In this document: piece by piece, positions 1 to 8,874 of the stretch
Layout of the letters: the number at the start of each line of letters is the position of its first letter
Position numbering within the stretch: the first letter of the stretch is position 1
Assembly: GCF_009193215.1 (NCBI RefSeq)
Contig: NZ_VYVA01000001.1
Location: 1,136,081-1,200,080, forward strand
Length of the DNA: 64,000 nt
Source of the DNA: Flavicella marina
Lineage (GTDB): Bacteria > Bacteroidota > Bacteroidia > Flavobacteriales > Flavobacteriaceae
Direction of reading: 5' to 3'
Notes under the pieces: generated by a model
Database searches by the model: none
What the model was told of the DNA's origin: nothing
The model's input: the letters and a program-made list of their open reading frames with translations, nothing else
Translations under genes and position numbers: made by a program

Positions 1-333
1 AAGATCTTCTTTTTTAAGACCAAAATTTTCTATTTCTAAGGTTGGTGTATATTGTCGTCTTTCACGAACCGGATTGGTTTTAGTGAACAGATGACCACGA
101 GAACGGTAACCGTTAATCAATTCAATTACATGAAACTCTTTGTTTACATGTTCAGGAATGTTGATATTAGTGTTTTCTTCCCCAGTAAGAGAATAGTCTT
201 CATTTGCAAGGTCGTAACCTTGAAAAAAACTTTTCCAACTAGGTTCTACTGAATCAGGATTTACTAAATACTGATCGTATAATTCGGCAATAAAGCCAGA
301 ATGTGCTGCGTTTAAGAACGAAAATTTGTCCAT
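1..333 (-). CDS. sucA: 2-oxoglutarate dehydrogenase E1 component, N-terminal part (truncated by the window edge)
   Basis: The first 111 codons of a leftward gene can be read from an ATG complementary to 331-333, and the gene runs off the left edge. The N-terminus (MDKFSFLNAAHSGFIAELYD) followed by a PxSVEPSWKSFFQGYD stretch is the typical short N-terminal segment of the thiamine-diphosphate E1 subunit of 2-oxoglutarate dehydrogenase. This segment helps bind the E2 subunit. The family enzyme decarboxylates 2-oxoglutarate in the TCA cycle in the cytoplasm. The next recognisable part (INGYRSRGHLFTKTNPV) matches the start of the family's small helical domain. The catalytic domains lie outside the window. 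A TACTTTTG promoter element sits about 39 bases upstream of the ATG. The identification rests only on the N-terminus but the motif pattern is characteristic. Confidence 0.88.
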   Translation of the reverse strand, partial: MDKFSFLNAAHSGFIAELYDQYLVNPDSVEPSWKSFFQGYDLANEDYSLTGEENTNINIPEHVNKEFHVIELINGYRSRGHLFTKTNPVRERRQYTPTLEIENFGLKKEDL

Positions 334-371
334 ATTTTATAGAATACTCGGTATTTTATTAAAAACCTTAA

Positions 372-379
372 CAAAAGTA
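372..379 (-). promoter_or_regulatory. Probable -7 element of sucA promoter
   Basis: Read on the minus strand this is TACTTTTG, matching the Bacteroidota -7 consensus TAnnTTTG. It lies 39 bases before the sucA ATG. No good TTG box is present 19 bases upstream, so only half of the promoter is supported. Confidence 0.45.
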
Positions 380-600
380 CAACGTTTTCGGCAAATGACA
401 GCTTTTCTTTATACGATTTGTAAAAAATGCAATTAAATATAACAGATTTTATTTTTTCTGTTAATTTATAACTTAAAAATATGTGATTTGACCATGTTGA
501 AATATGTGTTGTTGGTTTTCTAATCGGTTTTCTTTGATAAATAGTGTGTGTTCTTGTTGAAATAGAAGTGAAAAAATAGTTCTATAAAATTATTTTTCTA

Positions 601-630
601 TTGTATTTATTAAAATAAAATTTATATTTG
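601..630 (+). promoter_or_regulatory. tRNA-Asn promoter, copy 1
   Basis: TTG at 601-603, a 19-base spacer and TATATTTG at 623-630 form an exact match to the Bacteroidota primary sigma-factor promoter (TTG-N19-TAnnTTTG), about 40 bases before the tRNA. The stretch just downstream (TTTGCACTCGCAAAACAG) is shared with the promoter of the second tRNA-Asn copy. Confidence 0.8.
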
Positions 631-670
631 CACTCGCAAAACAGAAATGTTTTGTATTCATTTATGAAAC

Positions 671-744
671 TCCTCCTTAGCTCAGTTGGTTAGAGCATCT
701 GACTGTTAATCAGAGGGTCCTTGGTTCGAGCCCAAGAGGAGGAG
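671..744 (+). tRNA. tRNA-Asn (anticodon GTT), copy 1
   Basis: A full cloverleaf can be drawn. The acceptor stem TCCTCCT pairs with AGGAGGA (737-743). The D-arm is GCTCAGTTGGTTAGAGC. The anticodon stem TCTGA/TCAGA encloses loop CTGTTAA with anticodon GTT. The T-arm is CTTGGTTCGAGCCCAAG, and the discriminator base is G. The CCA end is not fully encoded (GCA follows). An identical tRNA lies at 8736-8809. Confidence 0.97.
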
Positions 745-754
745 CAAAACGAAA

Positions 755-785
755 AGAGCTACACTTCTGTGTAGCTCTTTTTTTT
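755..785 (+). terminator. Terminator of tRNA-Asn copy 1
   Basis: AGAGCTACAC and GTGTAGCTCT form a perfect 10-bp stem with loop TTCT, followed by a run of T. The same hairpin with a T in the left arm and a GAAG/GAAA loop recurs at 8821 and 25477. Confidence 0.9.
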
Positions 786-803
786 GTTATATATTATAAG
801 GAG

Positions 804-1781
804 TTAAAACCATTTTTTACGTTTAAAGTACCATACGCTTAGTATTGTAATTAATAACATGACACCTAGTAAAACAAAATAACCATAATGTGTTTCTAAT
901 TCAGGTATGTTTTTAAAGTTCATGCCATAGATACCTGCCAAGAATGTTAATGGAATAAATATTACAGATAATATGGTTAACGTTTTCATGACTTCGTTAA
1001 GACGATGACCTTGAATGCTAAATATCAAATTGATTTTACTTTCGAGTTCTTGAATTTCAAAATCGATATCACTGATTAAATTATTGGTTTGTTCTTTTAA
1101 TTCGCTAAAATATTTAGTTTCGATGTCTTCGAACTCTGTTTTTTCGAGTTTTATTATGATGTCTCTTAGTCCTATTGTTGCTTTTTTGAATTTAAAGAGG
1201 TTTTGTTTTCTTTTTTCTACGTTCGCCGTAAATTCTGGTGTTGGGTTTATCTTGGTAAATTCTGAATCTTGAAAATCAGATTTTTCTTCGTATTGGTCAT
1301 GATAATTTTCTATAATTGATTCTAGAATAAGGAATAACAAATAGTCAGCATTTTTTTTTCTAGAAATGCCTTTGTTACTTTCGAGTCTTTCTCGAATCCA
1401 ATTAAAATAATCTCCCGACTTTTCTTGAATACTCCAAACAAAATCAGCAGAAGTAATAAACAGCATTTGTTCAGAGTCGAAATTGTCAATATCTGTTTTT
1501 AGCACTTTGATTGTGATGAACAATACATTGTCTAGTTCAATTACCTTATTCGGATGTTGGTCTTCCATTAAAAGTTTTACGAGAAAATCGTCAAGATTGT
1601 TTTGTTTGATGATTTCTAAAAACTCTTTTTTATACTCTAGGCCATAAGTGTTCAGCCAATTTGTAGTATTGTTTTTTGATGACAATACTAACGATTCGCT
1701 AGCAGCTACTTGTTTTTTTTCAAACGTGTCGGCATTGTATTTTATAATGGATGTGTTTTCAAGAAAAGTATGGTTCATCAC
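804..1781 (-). CDS. corA: CorA-type magnesium/cobalt channel
   Basis: The 325-residue product has the size and plan of the CorA family. A long acidic, largely helical cytoplasmic domain comes first (residues 1-265 approximately). Two membrane helices follow near the C-terminus. The signature YGMNF is at residues 285-289, at the end of the first membrane helix, and the tail after the second is basic (FKRKKWF). CorA forms a pentameric inner-membrane channel that imports Mg2+ and is gated by cytoplasmic Mg2+. Two ATG codons are adjacent at the start and either could be used. It stands alone, reading toward the tRNA-Asn terminator, so it is probably not functionally tied to the sulfatase operon to its right. 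Confidence in the family is high; the substrate (Mg versus Co/Ni/Zn) is not settled by sequence alone. Confidence 0.93.
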   Translation of the reverse strand: MMNHTFLENTSIIKYNADTFEKKQVAASESLVLSSKNNTTNWLNTYGLEYKKEFLEIIKQNNLDDFLVKLLMEDQHPNKVIELDNVLFITIKVLKTDIDNFDSEQMLFITSADFVWSIQEKSGDYFNWIRERLESNKGISRKKNADYLLFLILESIIENYHDQYEEKSDFQDSEFTKINPTPEFTANVEKRKQNLFKFKKATIGLRDIIIKLEKTEFEDIETKYFSELKEQTNNLISDIDFEIQELESKINLIFSIQGHRLNEVMKTLTILSVIFIPLTFLAGIYGMNFKNIPELETHYGYFVLLGVMLLITILSVWYFKRKKWF

Positions 1782-1927
1782 AGTTGATTTTCGTCAATAT
1801 AAATGTAAGCAATCTAATTTATAAGGTTTGTATTAGGGTTTATAAAAACCTAGTAAGGTAAATGAAACTGTTTTTGAAGATTTATTTTTTAAAAAAATAT
1901 TTCAATTGCTAAAAAAGATATTTTATG

Positions 1928-3043
1928 TTATAGTCTTTCTTTGTTTTTTTCTTTGAAGCTATCGAGAATTGTTTTTTGATTTTTGTCGATGTTTTGGTTA
2001 GATAAAAACCAAAATGCACGTCGGGCAATTAGAAAGTTGTTTTCTAGCAAAGGGAAAATATTATTTATGACATGTTTAGAATTTGCATTTTTGATTTCCA
2101 TTAAATCTAGAAACAAAGAAACTTCTTGATAGGAGTGTAGTTTGTCGATTTCATCGCTAAGATGGTTGTATAAGCTAACAGGGAATTTCAAATTAGTTTT
2201 AAGCATAAATTGAATCGCAGCGATGGTTTGTTCTTTTTGATCTATTAAAAATATTTTTTCACAAGCATCCATGCAGGTTTCAATAGGTGCTTTTTCAAGG
2301 TATTTGAATGCTGTTCTAGAAACTGTATGGTCTTCTTGTATTTTTGAAATTACCACTTCAATTTGTGTCTTATTAAAGAGTTTGCGTTGTGTGAATTCTC
2401 GAATTGCGATTTCGAAATATCGTTTGTCTTCTTTTGTTGTGTAATTTTCGAGTTGTTTTGTGTTTGATGATTTTCCGGTTTGTTCTTGAATTTTTTGTAT
2501 TAGATCACCATTTGCCCAGTGCCATAAAGTATAACAGGTCAACGCCGCTCCTTGAACAGTGTCTTCATCGTTTAACTCTAGTGCAGTTGCTCCTGAAACA
2601 CCGTCGATATCTTCATCGCCATGTTCGTCGGGTATGGTGAGTACTTCATCAATACGAACCTCTTTAAAAGGTGATTTCTTATTGCCTAAGATGGATTGGA
2701 GTTTCGTATAGTCTTCTTTTTCAAACAGGTCGGCTTCGTATTTTTCTAGAGTCGCTCCTGGTTTTAATTCGTATTTCTGGAAATCACCAATAGCGTTCCA
2801 ATAGATTTTAACAGGGATTATTTTACACACTTCTTCTAGACAGATAACTGATTCAACGTTCGTATGGTATTGAATTGGGAGACCGTTTATGTCTTGTACT
2901 TCAGTTAAAGTTATTTCTAAAGGGTGTTTTTCACCTGGATGGTTTATGATAACCGTATGTTTTACTTCGGTATAAGTGTTTTTTTTAGCAGAAGTGAATC
3001 CTGCTAAAAAAAACAAAGAAATGATGTGTAAAAATAATTTCAA
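1928..3043 (-). CDS. Secreted protein with a possible FMN-attachment motif and C-terminal helical repeats
   Basis: I do not recognise a named family. The 371-residue product starts with a clear signal peptide (cleavage near FTSA, residue 19). Residues 25-110 look beta-rich and contain two cysteines (68 and 73). The sequence DGVSGAT at residues 147-153 resembles the motif (D-x-x-S/T-G-A-T) at which ApbE attaches FMN to a threonine in FMN_bind proteins. The rest (about 175-371) is helical and HEAT-like. The gene is the last of a leftward operon, 22 bases after the FAD oxidoreductase and downstream of a sulfatase, so an extracytoplasmic redox or binding role next to the oxidoreductase is plausible. 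That role is inference. The residues normally following the motif (T/S-rich) are absent here, so flavinylation is uncertain. Confidence 0.55.
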   Translation of the reverse strand: MKLFLHIISLFFLAGFTSAKKNTYTEVKHTVIINHPGEKHPLEITLTEVQDINGLPIQYHTNVESVICLEEVCKIIPVKIYWNAIGDFQKYELKPGATLEKYEADLFEKEDYTKLQSILGNKKSPFKEVRIDEVLTIPDEHGDEDIDGVSGATALELNDEDTVQGAALTCYTLWHWANGDLIQKIQEQTGKSSNTKQLENYTTKEDKRYFEIAIREFTQRKLFNKTQIEVVISKIQEDHTVSRTAFKYLEKAPIETCMDACEKIFLIDQKEQTIAAIQFMLKTNLKFPVSLYNHLSDEIDKLHSYQEVSLFLDLMEIKNANSKHVINNIFPLLENNFLIARRAFWFLSNQNIDKNQKTILDSFKEKNKERL

Positions 3044-3065
3044 AAGTTAATATTTGGATTAAGCA

Positions 3066-4988
3066 TTAGGCGTAACAACGAACTTCAAAAAGTTTGATGT
3101 CGTCTGCTCCGTATGTTTCTTTTAGATTGATCTTTACAGCAGACACTAAAGTTTCATCAAATTTGAATTTGATCAAGCGTGTTCTGTTTTCTTCGATAGC
3201 TCCAAGTTCAACCCATTGACCTTTAACGCGCCCTTGGATACTTAAGGATTTCAACAGTTCTTTGGGTACATGGTTTCCGTAAAGGTCATTGTTCCTGCTA
3301 TCTTTACGCATCATAATATTTCTTTTGACATTTGTATCACATTTTATTTCTACGGCAGATAGATTGATGGGAGTATCCCATTCTAGTTGTACATTTGAGT
3401 TTAATCCCTCAGATTGCCAATGATTGATTTCGTTGTTAAAATCCCTTGAAATACCATTTGTAAGATTTTTAGCATCACCAGATTTTGTAGATGACCCGAA
3501 AATTAAATTTGCTTTTCTAGCTAAGTCCTTAGGGTCTTTTGCATTTCTGTTTGGTATAAAGACATCATCTCTTAATAGTTGTTCTTGCAATTCGTTGATG
3601 TGCTTGTTTTTTACTTCTCTGGGTGTAATTTGTTTTTTGTTACAGATACTAGCGGCAGTTCCTACCGCTTGACCTTGCAGCGCACAAGTCGCCATAATTC
3701 TACTAGAAGACAATGCAATATGAGTTTGACTTACATTTCTACCAGCAAACATTAAATTTGTTATGTTTTTAGAATACAAACTTCTAAAAGGGAACTCATA
3801 AATGTTTTTAAAATGATAATGAAAATAACTAGGGGGTTCAGGTAGATTTTCGATTCCCCCGGGGTTGTGTTCGTCTAATGACCATCCACCAAATGCAACT
3901 GCATCTTCAAAATGTCTGTGTTCAGTCATGTCTTTTTCAGACATAAAGTAATCACCGATAAATCTTCGAGATTCTCTTCTGCAAGGTAAAGATCCTACCC
4001 AGTCTAAAGCTAGATTTTCTGCTTCTGGAAAATTTCCTGAGTTTTTTATATAATCCCACACACCATGTAAATAGCCCATTAATTTATGTCTGTTTACTTC
4101 AAAATCAGTAATAATATCATCTTTACTACCCACTTCAATCCACCAAATTCCATCTTGAAACCCAGCAAATTTTCTTCTTTTATTTGCTCCTTCATGTGTG
4201 TATTTGATGGCATACGAAGGTGGGTTGTATTTCATAGATTTGCCCATGTCTTTTGAAGACATTAGTAATGTTGCTCCCATCTGCCATCCATCCGGTTGAT
4301 CTGGGGCAAAAGTTTCGTTGTACTCATCTTTGCCTTCTCTACCTGTTCTGTATTCGGCTCCAGCAGTTGCAGCTAAAAGACCATCCCCTGAGCAATCAAT
4401 AAAGATTTCCGCATTAATGGTATAAAGTGTTTCAGTGGTTCCTTGCCAGCAAAGTGCAGATTTGATTTTATCACCATCCATTATCGCTTCGATACCTTGC
4501 GTATTCAACATCAATGTAAGGTTGGGTTCTCTAATGACAAAATCATACATGACATGATCAAAAACTGGAAAAGATTCTTGTTCATTTTCGAAACGATTGT
4601 GCAATAGCAATTCTTCAATAATTCCAGTTTCTCTTTCAGCTTTTCCCTTTATATTGTTTACGCCGTTTAGGTGTACGCGCATTTCACTAGAGGCATTTCC
4701 ACCTAATACAGGTCTGTCTTGTATGAGTACTGTGTTAGAACCGTTTCTCGCAGCAGCAACAGCAGCACATATTCCTGCTGCGCCACCACCAATCACAGCA
4801 GTGTCATAGGAAACTGTTTTTTTTCTTGAGGGAATGCCAGTTTTTCCGGTGCCTAAGTTGTACCATTTATCACCTTCTCGGTCATAAACCATGTCTTTCG
4901 CCCCAGTGCAAGAAGCGGTTACCATTGGTATCACTCCTGCAGCAACTGCAGCTCGAGTCCCTTTTTTTAAAAAATCTCTTCTTTTCAT
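3066..4988 (-). CDS. Exported FAD-dependent oxidoreductase with C-terminal discoidin-like domain
   Basis: The 640-residue product begins with a twin-arginine signal (KRRDFLKKG, residues 2-10) that runs into a possible lipobox ending in Cys27, so a folded, cofactor-loaded protein is probably exported and perhaps lipid-anchored. A Rossmann FAD-binding motif (AVIGGGAAGICAA) lies near residues 65-76, and GGNASSEMRVH follows at about 96-106. This is typical of the FAD-dependent oxidoreductase family common beside polysaccharide genes in Bacteroidota and Planctomycetes. Residues about 505-640 look like a beta-sandwich of the F5/8 type C (discoidin) kind. The gene lies 16 bases after the sulfatase and 22 before the flavin-motif protein, in one operon. 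The substrate is unknown; oxidation of a sugar released by the sulfatase is a reasonable guess only. Confidence 0.82.
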   Translation of the reverse strand: MKRRDFLKKGTRAAVAAGVIPMVTASCTGAKDMVYDREGDKWYNLGTGKTGIPSRKKTVSYDTAVIGGGAAGICAAVAAARNGSNTVLIQDRPVLGGNASSEMRVHLNGVNNIKGKAERETGIIEELLLHNRFENEQESFPVFDHVMYDFVIREPNLTLMLNTQGIEAIMDGDKIKSALCWQGTTETLYTINAEIFIDCSGDGLLAATAGAEYRTGREGKDEYNETFAPDQPDGWQMGATLLMSSKDMGKSMKYNPPSYAIKYTHEGANKRRKFAGFQDGIWWIEVGSKDDIITDFEVNRHKLMGYLHGVWDYIKNSGNFPEAENLALDWVGSLPCRRESRRFIGDYFMSEKDMTEHRHFEDAVAFGGWSLDEHNPGGIENLPEPPSYFHYHFKNIYEFPFRSLYSKNITNLMFAGRNVSQTHIALSSSRIMATCALQGQAVGTAASICNKKQITPREVKNKHINELQEQLLRDDVFIPNRNAKDPKDLARKANLIFGSSTKSGDAKNLTNGISRDFNNEINHWQSEGLNSNVQLEWDTPINLSAVEIKCDTNVKRNIMMRKDSRNNDLYGNHVPKELLKSLSIQGRVKGQWVELGAIEENRTRLIKFKFDETLVSAVKINLKETYGADDIKLFEVRCYA

Positions 4989-5004
4989 TTTCTAAGGTTG
5001 TTTG

Positions 5005-6651
5005 TTATAGTTTTGGTGCGTTTCCTTTCCATCCTTTGTTGAATTGAATCATCAGTTTTTCAATTAGTTGAGGATTACTGTTTGCGATGTTTTTTGTTTC
5101 AAGAGGATCGGTGTTATGATCGTATAATTCTACAAAAACAGGAGGTTCTTCAGGTTTGTTTATGTCTTTCCAAACGATGAAACGATATTGTTTTGTTCTC
5201 ATGGCATAACCCATCAAAGAGTTTTCGAAAATCTCTCTGTTCCATTTTTCTTGCTGTTGTTCTTTTATTCTTCCTTCAACCTCTTTTAATAGAGGTCCGA
5301 AATAGGTTTCTCTCATTCCCTTTCTTAACGGGTATGCTCCCCATTCTCTAAGTGCAGGAGATGGAAACTGACTGAATACCGCAGATTTCCATTCTTGTTT
5401 TGGGTTGTCAAGTAGTTTTTTAAAACTTGTCCCTTCTAAGTGAGCTGGTTTTTCTAAGTTTGCTAATTCTGCAAGAGTTGGGTACATATCAATTAGTTCT
5501 ACCAAGGCATCAGTGCTTTTTCCTCGGCTGCCTTTTGGCATGTCAGGAGTCCAAATCATCATTGGTACGCGGGTTGCAATTTCGTAGTTGGTTGCTTTTC
5601 CCCAAATACCCATGTCACCCAAGTGCCATCCATGGTCGCTCCATACTATGATGATGGTGTTGTCTCGAATGCCTTCTTCTTCGAGTGCTGCAATCATTTT
5701 ACCAATTTGCGCATCAACATAACTCACACATGCCAAGTATGCATGCTTTAGTGTTTTTGCTAATTCAGGCTCTATAGGGCCTTGTTTGGGTATTCCACTT
5801 CTAACACGTAACTCGAATGAGGAGTGTAGTCCCATTTGAGCACCATCTACCGGTCCGGAAACCTGAGTAGAAAGTTCAATTTTTTCAGGGTCATACAAAT
5901 CCCAATATTTTTTTGGTGCCACCCAGTTTAAATGAGGTTTATATAGACCTAATCCTAAGAAAAATGGTTTGGTTTTATCTTTTGCCAACATTTCTTTCAT
6001 TGTGGCAATCGCCAATTCTGTATTGTACCCATCTCTATAAGTGTTGTCTGGTACATCTGCACATTCGTAGGCTTGTCCCATCGCCAAACCGTATTTGGCT
6101 ACTTTTCCATATTTGGCAACCATTGCTTTTTTTGTTGCCGCTCGTTCTTTGAGATTTTTTTCAAGAGCAAATCCAACAGGGCTTTTTATCTCATTTATTT
6201 TCATACTATCAATTGCTGGCTTTCTACTCCAAGACATTTCGTCATCCAAATCGCCTCCATGAAATATTTTTCCAGTATAAACAGTTTCATAACCATTGTT
6301 TTTGAAAAATTGAGGTAGAGTAATGACATTAGGGTTTACATCTCTAAATTTTAGATAATTGTGAAATATCCCTGTTGATTTTGGTCGGTATCCAGTCAAT
6401 AAACTGGCTCTTGATGGTCCGCAGATGGCTTGTTGACAATGCGCATTTTTAAAAAGCAAGCCTTCTTTAGCAAGATTGTCTAGGTTAGGACTAATTGCAA
6501 TGTCAGATCCATAGCAGCCTAATTCAGGTCTTAAATCATCTATAGCAATAAATAGGATGTTAGGTTGGGTGTTTTTGTGGAGTGCCTTTTTTTGGTCTGA
6601 ACAAGAAAGCATGTTCATGGATAAAAATAATAGGAAAATATTTCTGTACAT
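5005..6651 (-). CDS. Sulfatase, iduronate-2-sulfatase-like (S1 family), probable lipoprotein
   Basis: The product (548 residues from the chosen start) carries the formylglycine signature CGPSRASLLTG (Cys77) that marks type I sulfatases. The metal-binding N-terminal motif is IAIDDLRPELGCYG, and later HG/SDHGWHLGD segments complete the calcium and sulfate site. The LRPELGCYG form is typical of iduronate-2-sulfatase-like members. I chose the ATG complementary to 6649-6651 because it opens a short signal ending in MLSC (Cys17), a likely lipoprotein signal; the frame is open further upstream to 6693. The gene is first in a leftward operon and divergent from a TPR/LuxR regulator. It would remove sulfate esters from a sulfated algal galactan, consistent with the carrageenan genes to the right. 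The cysteine needs activation by a formylglycine-generating or anSME enzyme encoded elsewhere. Confidence 0.9.
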   Translation of the reverse strand: MYRNIFLLFLSMNMLSCSDQKKALHKNTQPNILFIAIDDLRPELGCYGSDIAISPNLDNLAKEGLLFKNAHCQQAICGPSRASLLTGYRPKSTGIFHNYLKFRDVNPNVITLPQFFKNNGYETVYTGKIFHGGDLDDEMSWSRKPAIDSMKINEIKSPVGFALEKNLKERAATKKAMVAKYGKVAKYGLAMGQAYECADVPDNTYRDGYNTELAIATMKEMLAKDKTKPFFLGLGLYKPHLNWVAPKKYWDLYDPEKIELSTQVSGPVDGAQMGLHSSFELRVRSGIPKQGPIEPELAKTLKHAYLACVSYVDAQIGKMIAALEEEGIRDNTIIIVWSDHGWHLGDMGIWGKATNYEIATRVPMMIWTPDMPKGSRGKSTDALVELIDMYPTLAELANLEKPAHLEGTSFKKLLDNPKQEWKSAVFSQFPSPALREWGAYPLRKGMRETYFGPLLKEVEGRIKEQQQEKWNREIFENSLMGYAMRTKQYRFIVWKDINKPEEPPVFVELYDHNTDPLETKNIANSNPQLIEKLMIQFNKGWKGNAPKL

Positions 6652-6756
6652 CATTACATAAATTAGTTTTCTTAAAATTACGAACAAGGTCATTTAGTTC
6701 TGCATAATTTTCATTACAAAAACTTAATTGATGCATATTTTAGAAATAAAAAAACT

Positions 6757-6764
6757 TAACTTTG
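6757..6764 (+). promoter_or_regulatory. Probable -7 element of the TPR/LuxR regulator promoter
   Basis: TAACTTTG matches TAnnTTTG and lies 46 bases before the ATG at 6811. No TTG box at the standard 19-base spacing was found (the nearest is 26 bases away). Confidence 0.4.
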
Positions 6765-6810
6765 TTTTGATGTTGTGTTTTATTTTTTATCGTAAAGACT
6801 TGTAAATAAT

Positions 6811-8400
6811 ATGTTTATTAGGGGTGTTTTTGTTTTTTTATGGGTTATAGGTCTTAATATTATTTTTTGCGGGGTATTACATTCGCAACAATTAAAAACC
6901 TATTTAGATTATGGTTTGGTGGATGAAATTGTCTCAAAAGATTCAGTTGAAATGCTGCTATCGAGTTATACTAATGAAGTTGAAGAGAGCGATGATACCG
7001 GAAAAAAAATTCAACTTCTATTGACGGAAAGTGCGTTGGCTCGTTCTCAGAAACAGTTTTCAAAAGCTTTTGTTTTTGCAGGAGATGCGTTGTTTTTAGC
7101 TGAAGAATATAAAGATGATAAAATGAAAGCATATGCAAATGAAGAATGGGGAATATTGAGTTTCCTTTTTCGTCAAGAAGAGCAGGCTTTGTATCATTTT
7201 AAAAAAGCCCATGATAATTACATATTAACGGAGTCTTATGAAGGAAAACAAAAGGATATGTTTCAGTCGCATTATAATTTATTATTGTGTTACCAAAGAG
7301 CGAAGGAGGAAGAACTTTTGAAGAATCAAATCGATTCTTGTTTTTTGTATGGGAAAGGACTTGAAAAAGAGAAAATATACGAGATTCGATTGACCGAAAA
7401 AATAGCGAGTATCACGGCATGGAAAAATAATTTCTCAAAGGAATTAGACGTGTTGAGATCGATGGTTTTAAAGATTGAAAATTCAGATCAGTTTTCGGAA
7501 GAGTTAGAGAGTTTTTTGATTATCGTATATGGTAGAATGGCTTTGGTTAATTTAAAGTTAGAACGTCTAGCTGAGTCTAAAGATTATTATGAAAAGGCTT
7601 TGTCTTTTGAGGATAGGTTTAATGAAAACTTGTTTTATCGTGCATATCTCTATTCGAAGTATGCTCAAATGTTGTTTGATATGGGGTCTTACAAAGAAGC
7701 TTACTTGAATAAACAAGAAGAATGGTATATCAACGATCGTTATTTAAATCTTAGAAGCTTCAAGAATTCTGGATATCTAACTTTAAAAAATAGGTATAAA
7801 GATCAGCTCGAGGCGAAAAATAATCAGTTGCACGAACAAGAAATTAAATTGGTATCCAACAAACAAGAACTCTTTCGATTCAGAGTTTTCTCAATAGCTA
7901 GTGTGGTGTTGTTGTTTGTACTGGTGTTTTTTATAGCCTCAAGAATTCGATATTTAAAATTTCAAAAAAAGGCTGAGCATACCAATGAATTGTTGGCTAT
8001 AAAAAACAAAGAGTTAACAACTAGTATGCTGCAGTTGATTGAAAGAGAAGAACTAATTCAAGAGCTCAAAGATCAACTGGGAAAGCCGAAGTCTGAAAAA
8101 TCTGTTCGTTTGTTGTTAAAATCTATCGACAACCGTTCCGCTGCATTGTGGGATAATTTCAACACGAGATTTATGGATCAAAATGTTGATTTTTATGAAA
8201 GATTGCAAAAGAAAGTGCCCAATCTTACCTCCATAGATTTAAAAGTCTGTGCTTTGATTCGACTAAATTTTTCTGGAAAAGAAATGGCCTACCTGTTAGG
8301 TATGTCTTTAGGTAGCGTTCATGTTGCAAGGCATCGATTGAGAAAAAAAATTCAATTGAAAAGAGGGGATAATCTTACCAATTTTATTGGTTCTGTTTGA
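6811..8400 (+). CDS. TPR-repeat membrane regulator with LuxR-type helix-turn-helix
   Basis: The 529-residue product has an N-terminal signal or anchor (about 1-25), a periplasmic helical region of TPR type (about 35-330), a charged coiled coil, one membrane helix (about residues 358-378), a cytoplasmic coiled coil, and a C-terminal LuxR/GerE-like helix-turn-helix. The last includes LTSIDLKVCALIRLNFSGKE followed by AYLLGMSLGSVHVARHRLR. This one-component layout is common in Flavobacteriia, where such proteins are thought to sense a signal outside and regulate nearby genes. It is divergent from the sulfatase operon, which is its most likely target. The ligand is unknown. The 159-base gap between the two start codons would hold both promoters. 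Confidence 0.8.
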   Translation: MFIRGVFVFLWVIGLNIIFCGVLHSQQLKTYLDYGLVDEIVSKDSVEMLLSSYTNEVEESDDTGKKIQLLLTESALARSQKQFSKAFVFAGDALFLAEEYKDDKMKAYANEEWGILSFLFRQEEQALYHFKKAHDNYILTESYEGKQKDMFQSHYNLLLCYQRAKEEELLKNQIDSCFLYGKGLEKEKIYEIRLTEKIASITAWKNNFSKELDVLRSMVLKIENSDQFSEELESFLIIVYGRMALVNLKLERLAESKDYYEKALSFEDRFNENLFYRAYLYSKYAQMLFDMGSYKEAYLNKQEEWYINDRYLNLRSFKNSGYLTLKNRYKDQLEAKNNQLHEQEIKLVSNKQELFRFRVFSIASVVLLFVLVFFIASRIRYLKFQKKAEHTNELLAIKNKELTTSMLQLIEREELIQELKDQLGKPKSEKSVRLLLKSIDNRSAALWDNFNTRFMDQNVDFYERLQKKVPNLTSIDLKVCALIRLNFSGKEMAYLLGMSLGSVHVARHRLRKKIQLKRGDNLTNFIGSV

Positions 8401-8401
8401 A

Positions 8402-8581
8402 TTATATTTTTCGATATATCGAAGTCGCTTTTTCGGATCTTTTAAAGCTTCTGTTCAAAAAAGTTATGTAGATGTATTTTAGGAAACAGGATTCGCAACG
8501 ATAGGCTTTTGTGAAGGGTAGTTTTCGGAAACGGTGAATTCTTCTTCTGAAAGTAGCATTGCAGTTTGGACATTTTTTCAT
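8402..8581 (-). CDS. Small zinc-ribbon protein
   Basis: From the ATG at 8581 the product is 59 residues and basic, with two CxxC pairs (CPNC at residues 4-7 and CESC near 28-31), which together would bind one zinc ion. The frame is open further upstream (to 8623), but the ATG that puts the first CxxC near the N-terminus fits better. It ends one base from the stop of the convergent regulator gene. No family or role can be assigned. The paired CxxC motifs argue for a real gene; the small size keeps confidence moderate. Confidence 0.45.
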   Translation of the reverse strand: MKKCPNCNATFRRRIHRFRKLPFTKAYRCESCFLKYIYITFLNRSFKRSEKATSIYRKI

Positions 8582-8667
8582 TGTAGTAGGGTTTCTTATA
8601 TAAACATTATGAAACGAAAACACCCTACCTAAACATATGTTAATTTTATATTTTTTTATTTTCTTGT

Positions 8668-8697
8668 TGTAGAATTTAAAATAATAGTTATATTTGC
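8668..8697 (+). promoter_or_regulatory. tRNA-Asn promoter, copy 2
   Basis: TTG at 8668-8670, a 19-base spacer and TATATTTG at 8690-8697 are an exact Bacteroidota promoter. The bases following the -7 element are the same as in copy 1 (601-630), while the spacer sequence differs. Confidence 0.8.
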
Positions 8698-8735
8698 ACT
8701 CGCAAAACAGAAATGGGTTGCATTCTATATGAAAC

Positions 8736-8809
8736 TCCTCCTTAGCTCAGTTGGTTAGAGCATCTGACTGTTAATCAGAGGGTCCTTGGTTCGAGCCCAA
8801 GAGGAGGAG
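8736..8809 (+). tRNA. tRNA-Asn (anticodon GTT), copy 2
   Basis: It is identical in sequence to the tRNA at 671-744: same TCCTCCT/AGGAGGA acceptor stem, anticodon GTT in loop CTGTTAA, and the same T-arm. The leader from the -7 element to the tRNA is also closely related, so this is a duplication and not an independent gene. Confidence 0.97.
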
Positions 8810-8820
8810 CAAAAAGCAAA

Positions 8821-8849
8821 AGAGTTACACGAAGGTGTAGCTCTTTTTT
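8821..8849 (+). terminator. Terminator of tRNA-Asn copy 2
   Basis: AGAGTTACAC and GTGTAGCTCT form a stem with one T-G wobble and loop GAAG, followed by six T. A copy differing by one loop base is found at 25477, at the far end of the carrageenan locus. Confidence 0.9.
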
Positions 8850-8874
8850 GTTTGTATAATTTACTGTATGTAAT

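Larger units (their letters stand above)
334..670. other. Intergenic region between sucA and tRNA-Asn
   Basis: This 337-base gap is AT-rich. It holds the sucA promoter element on the minus strand (372-379) and the tRNA-Asn promoter on the plus strand (601-630). I found no open reading frame or other structured element between them. Confidence 0.6.

Noticed and set aside
52..252. Open frame of 66 codons on the plus strand
   Set aside because: It lies inside the reading frame of sucA on the opposite strand and has no recognisable features.
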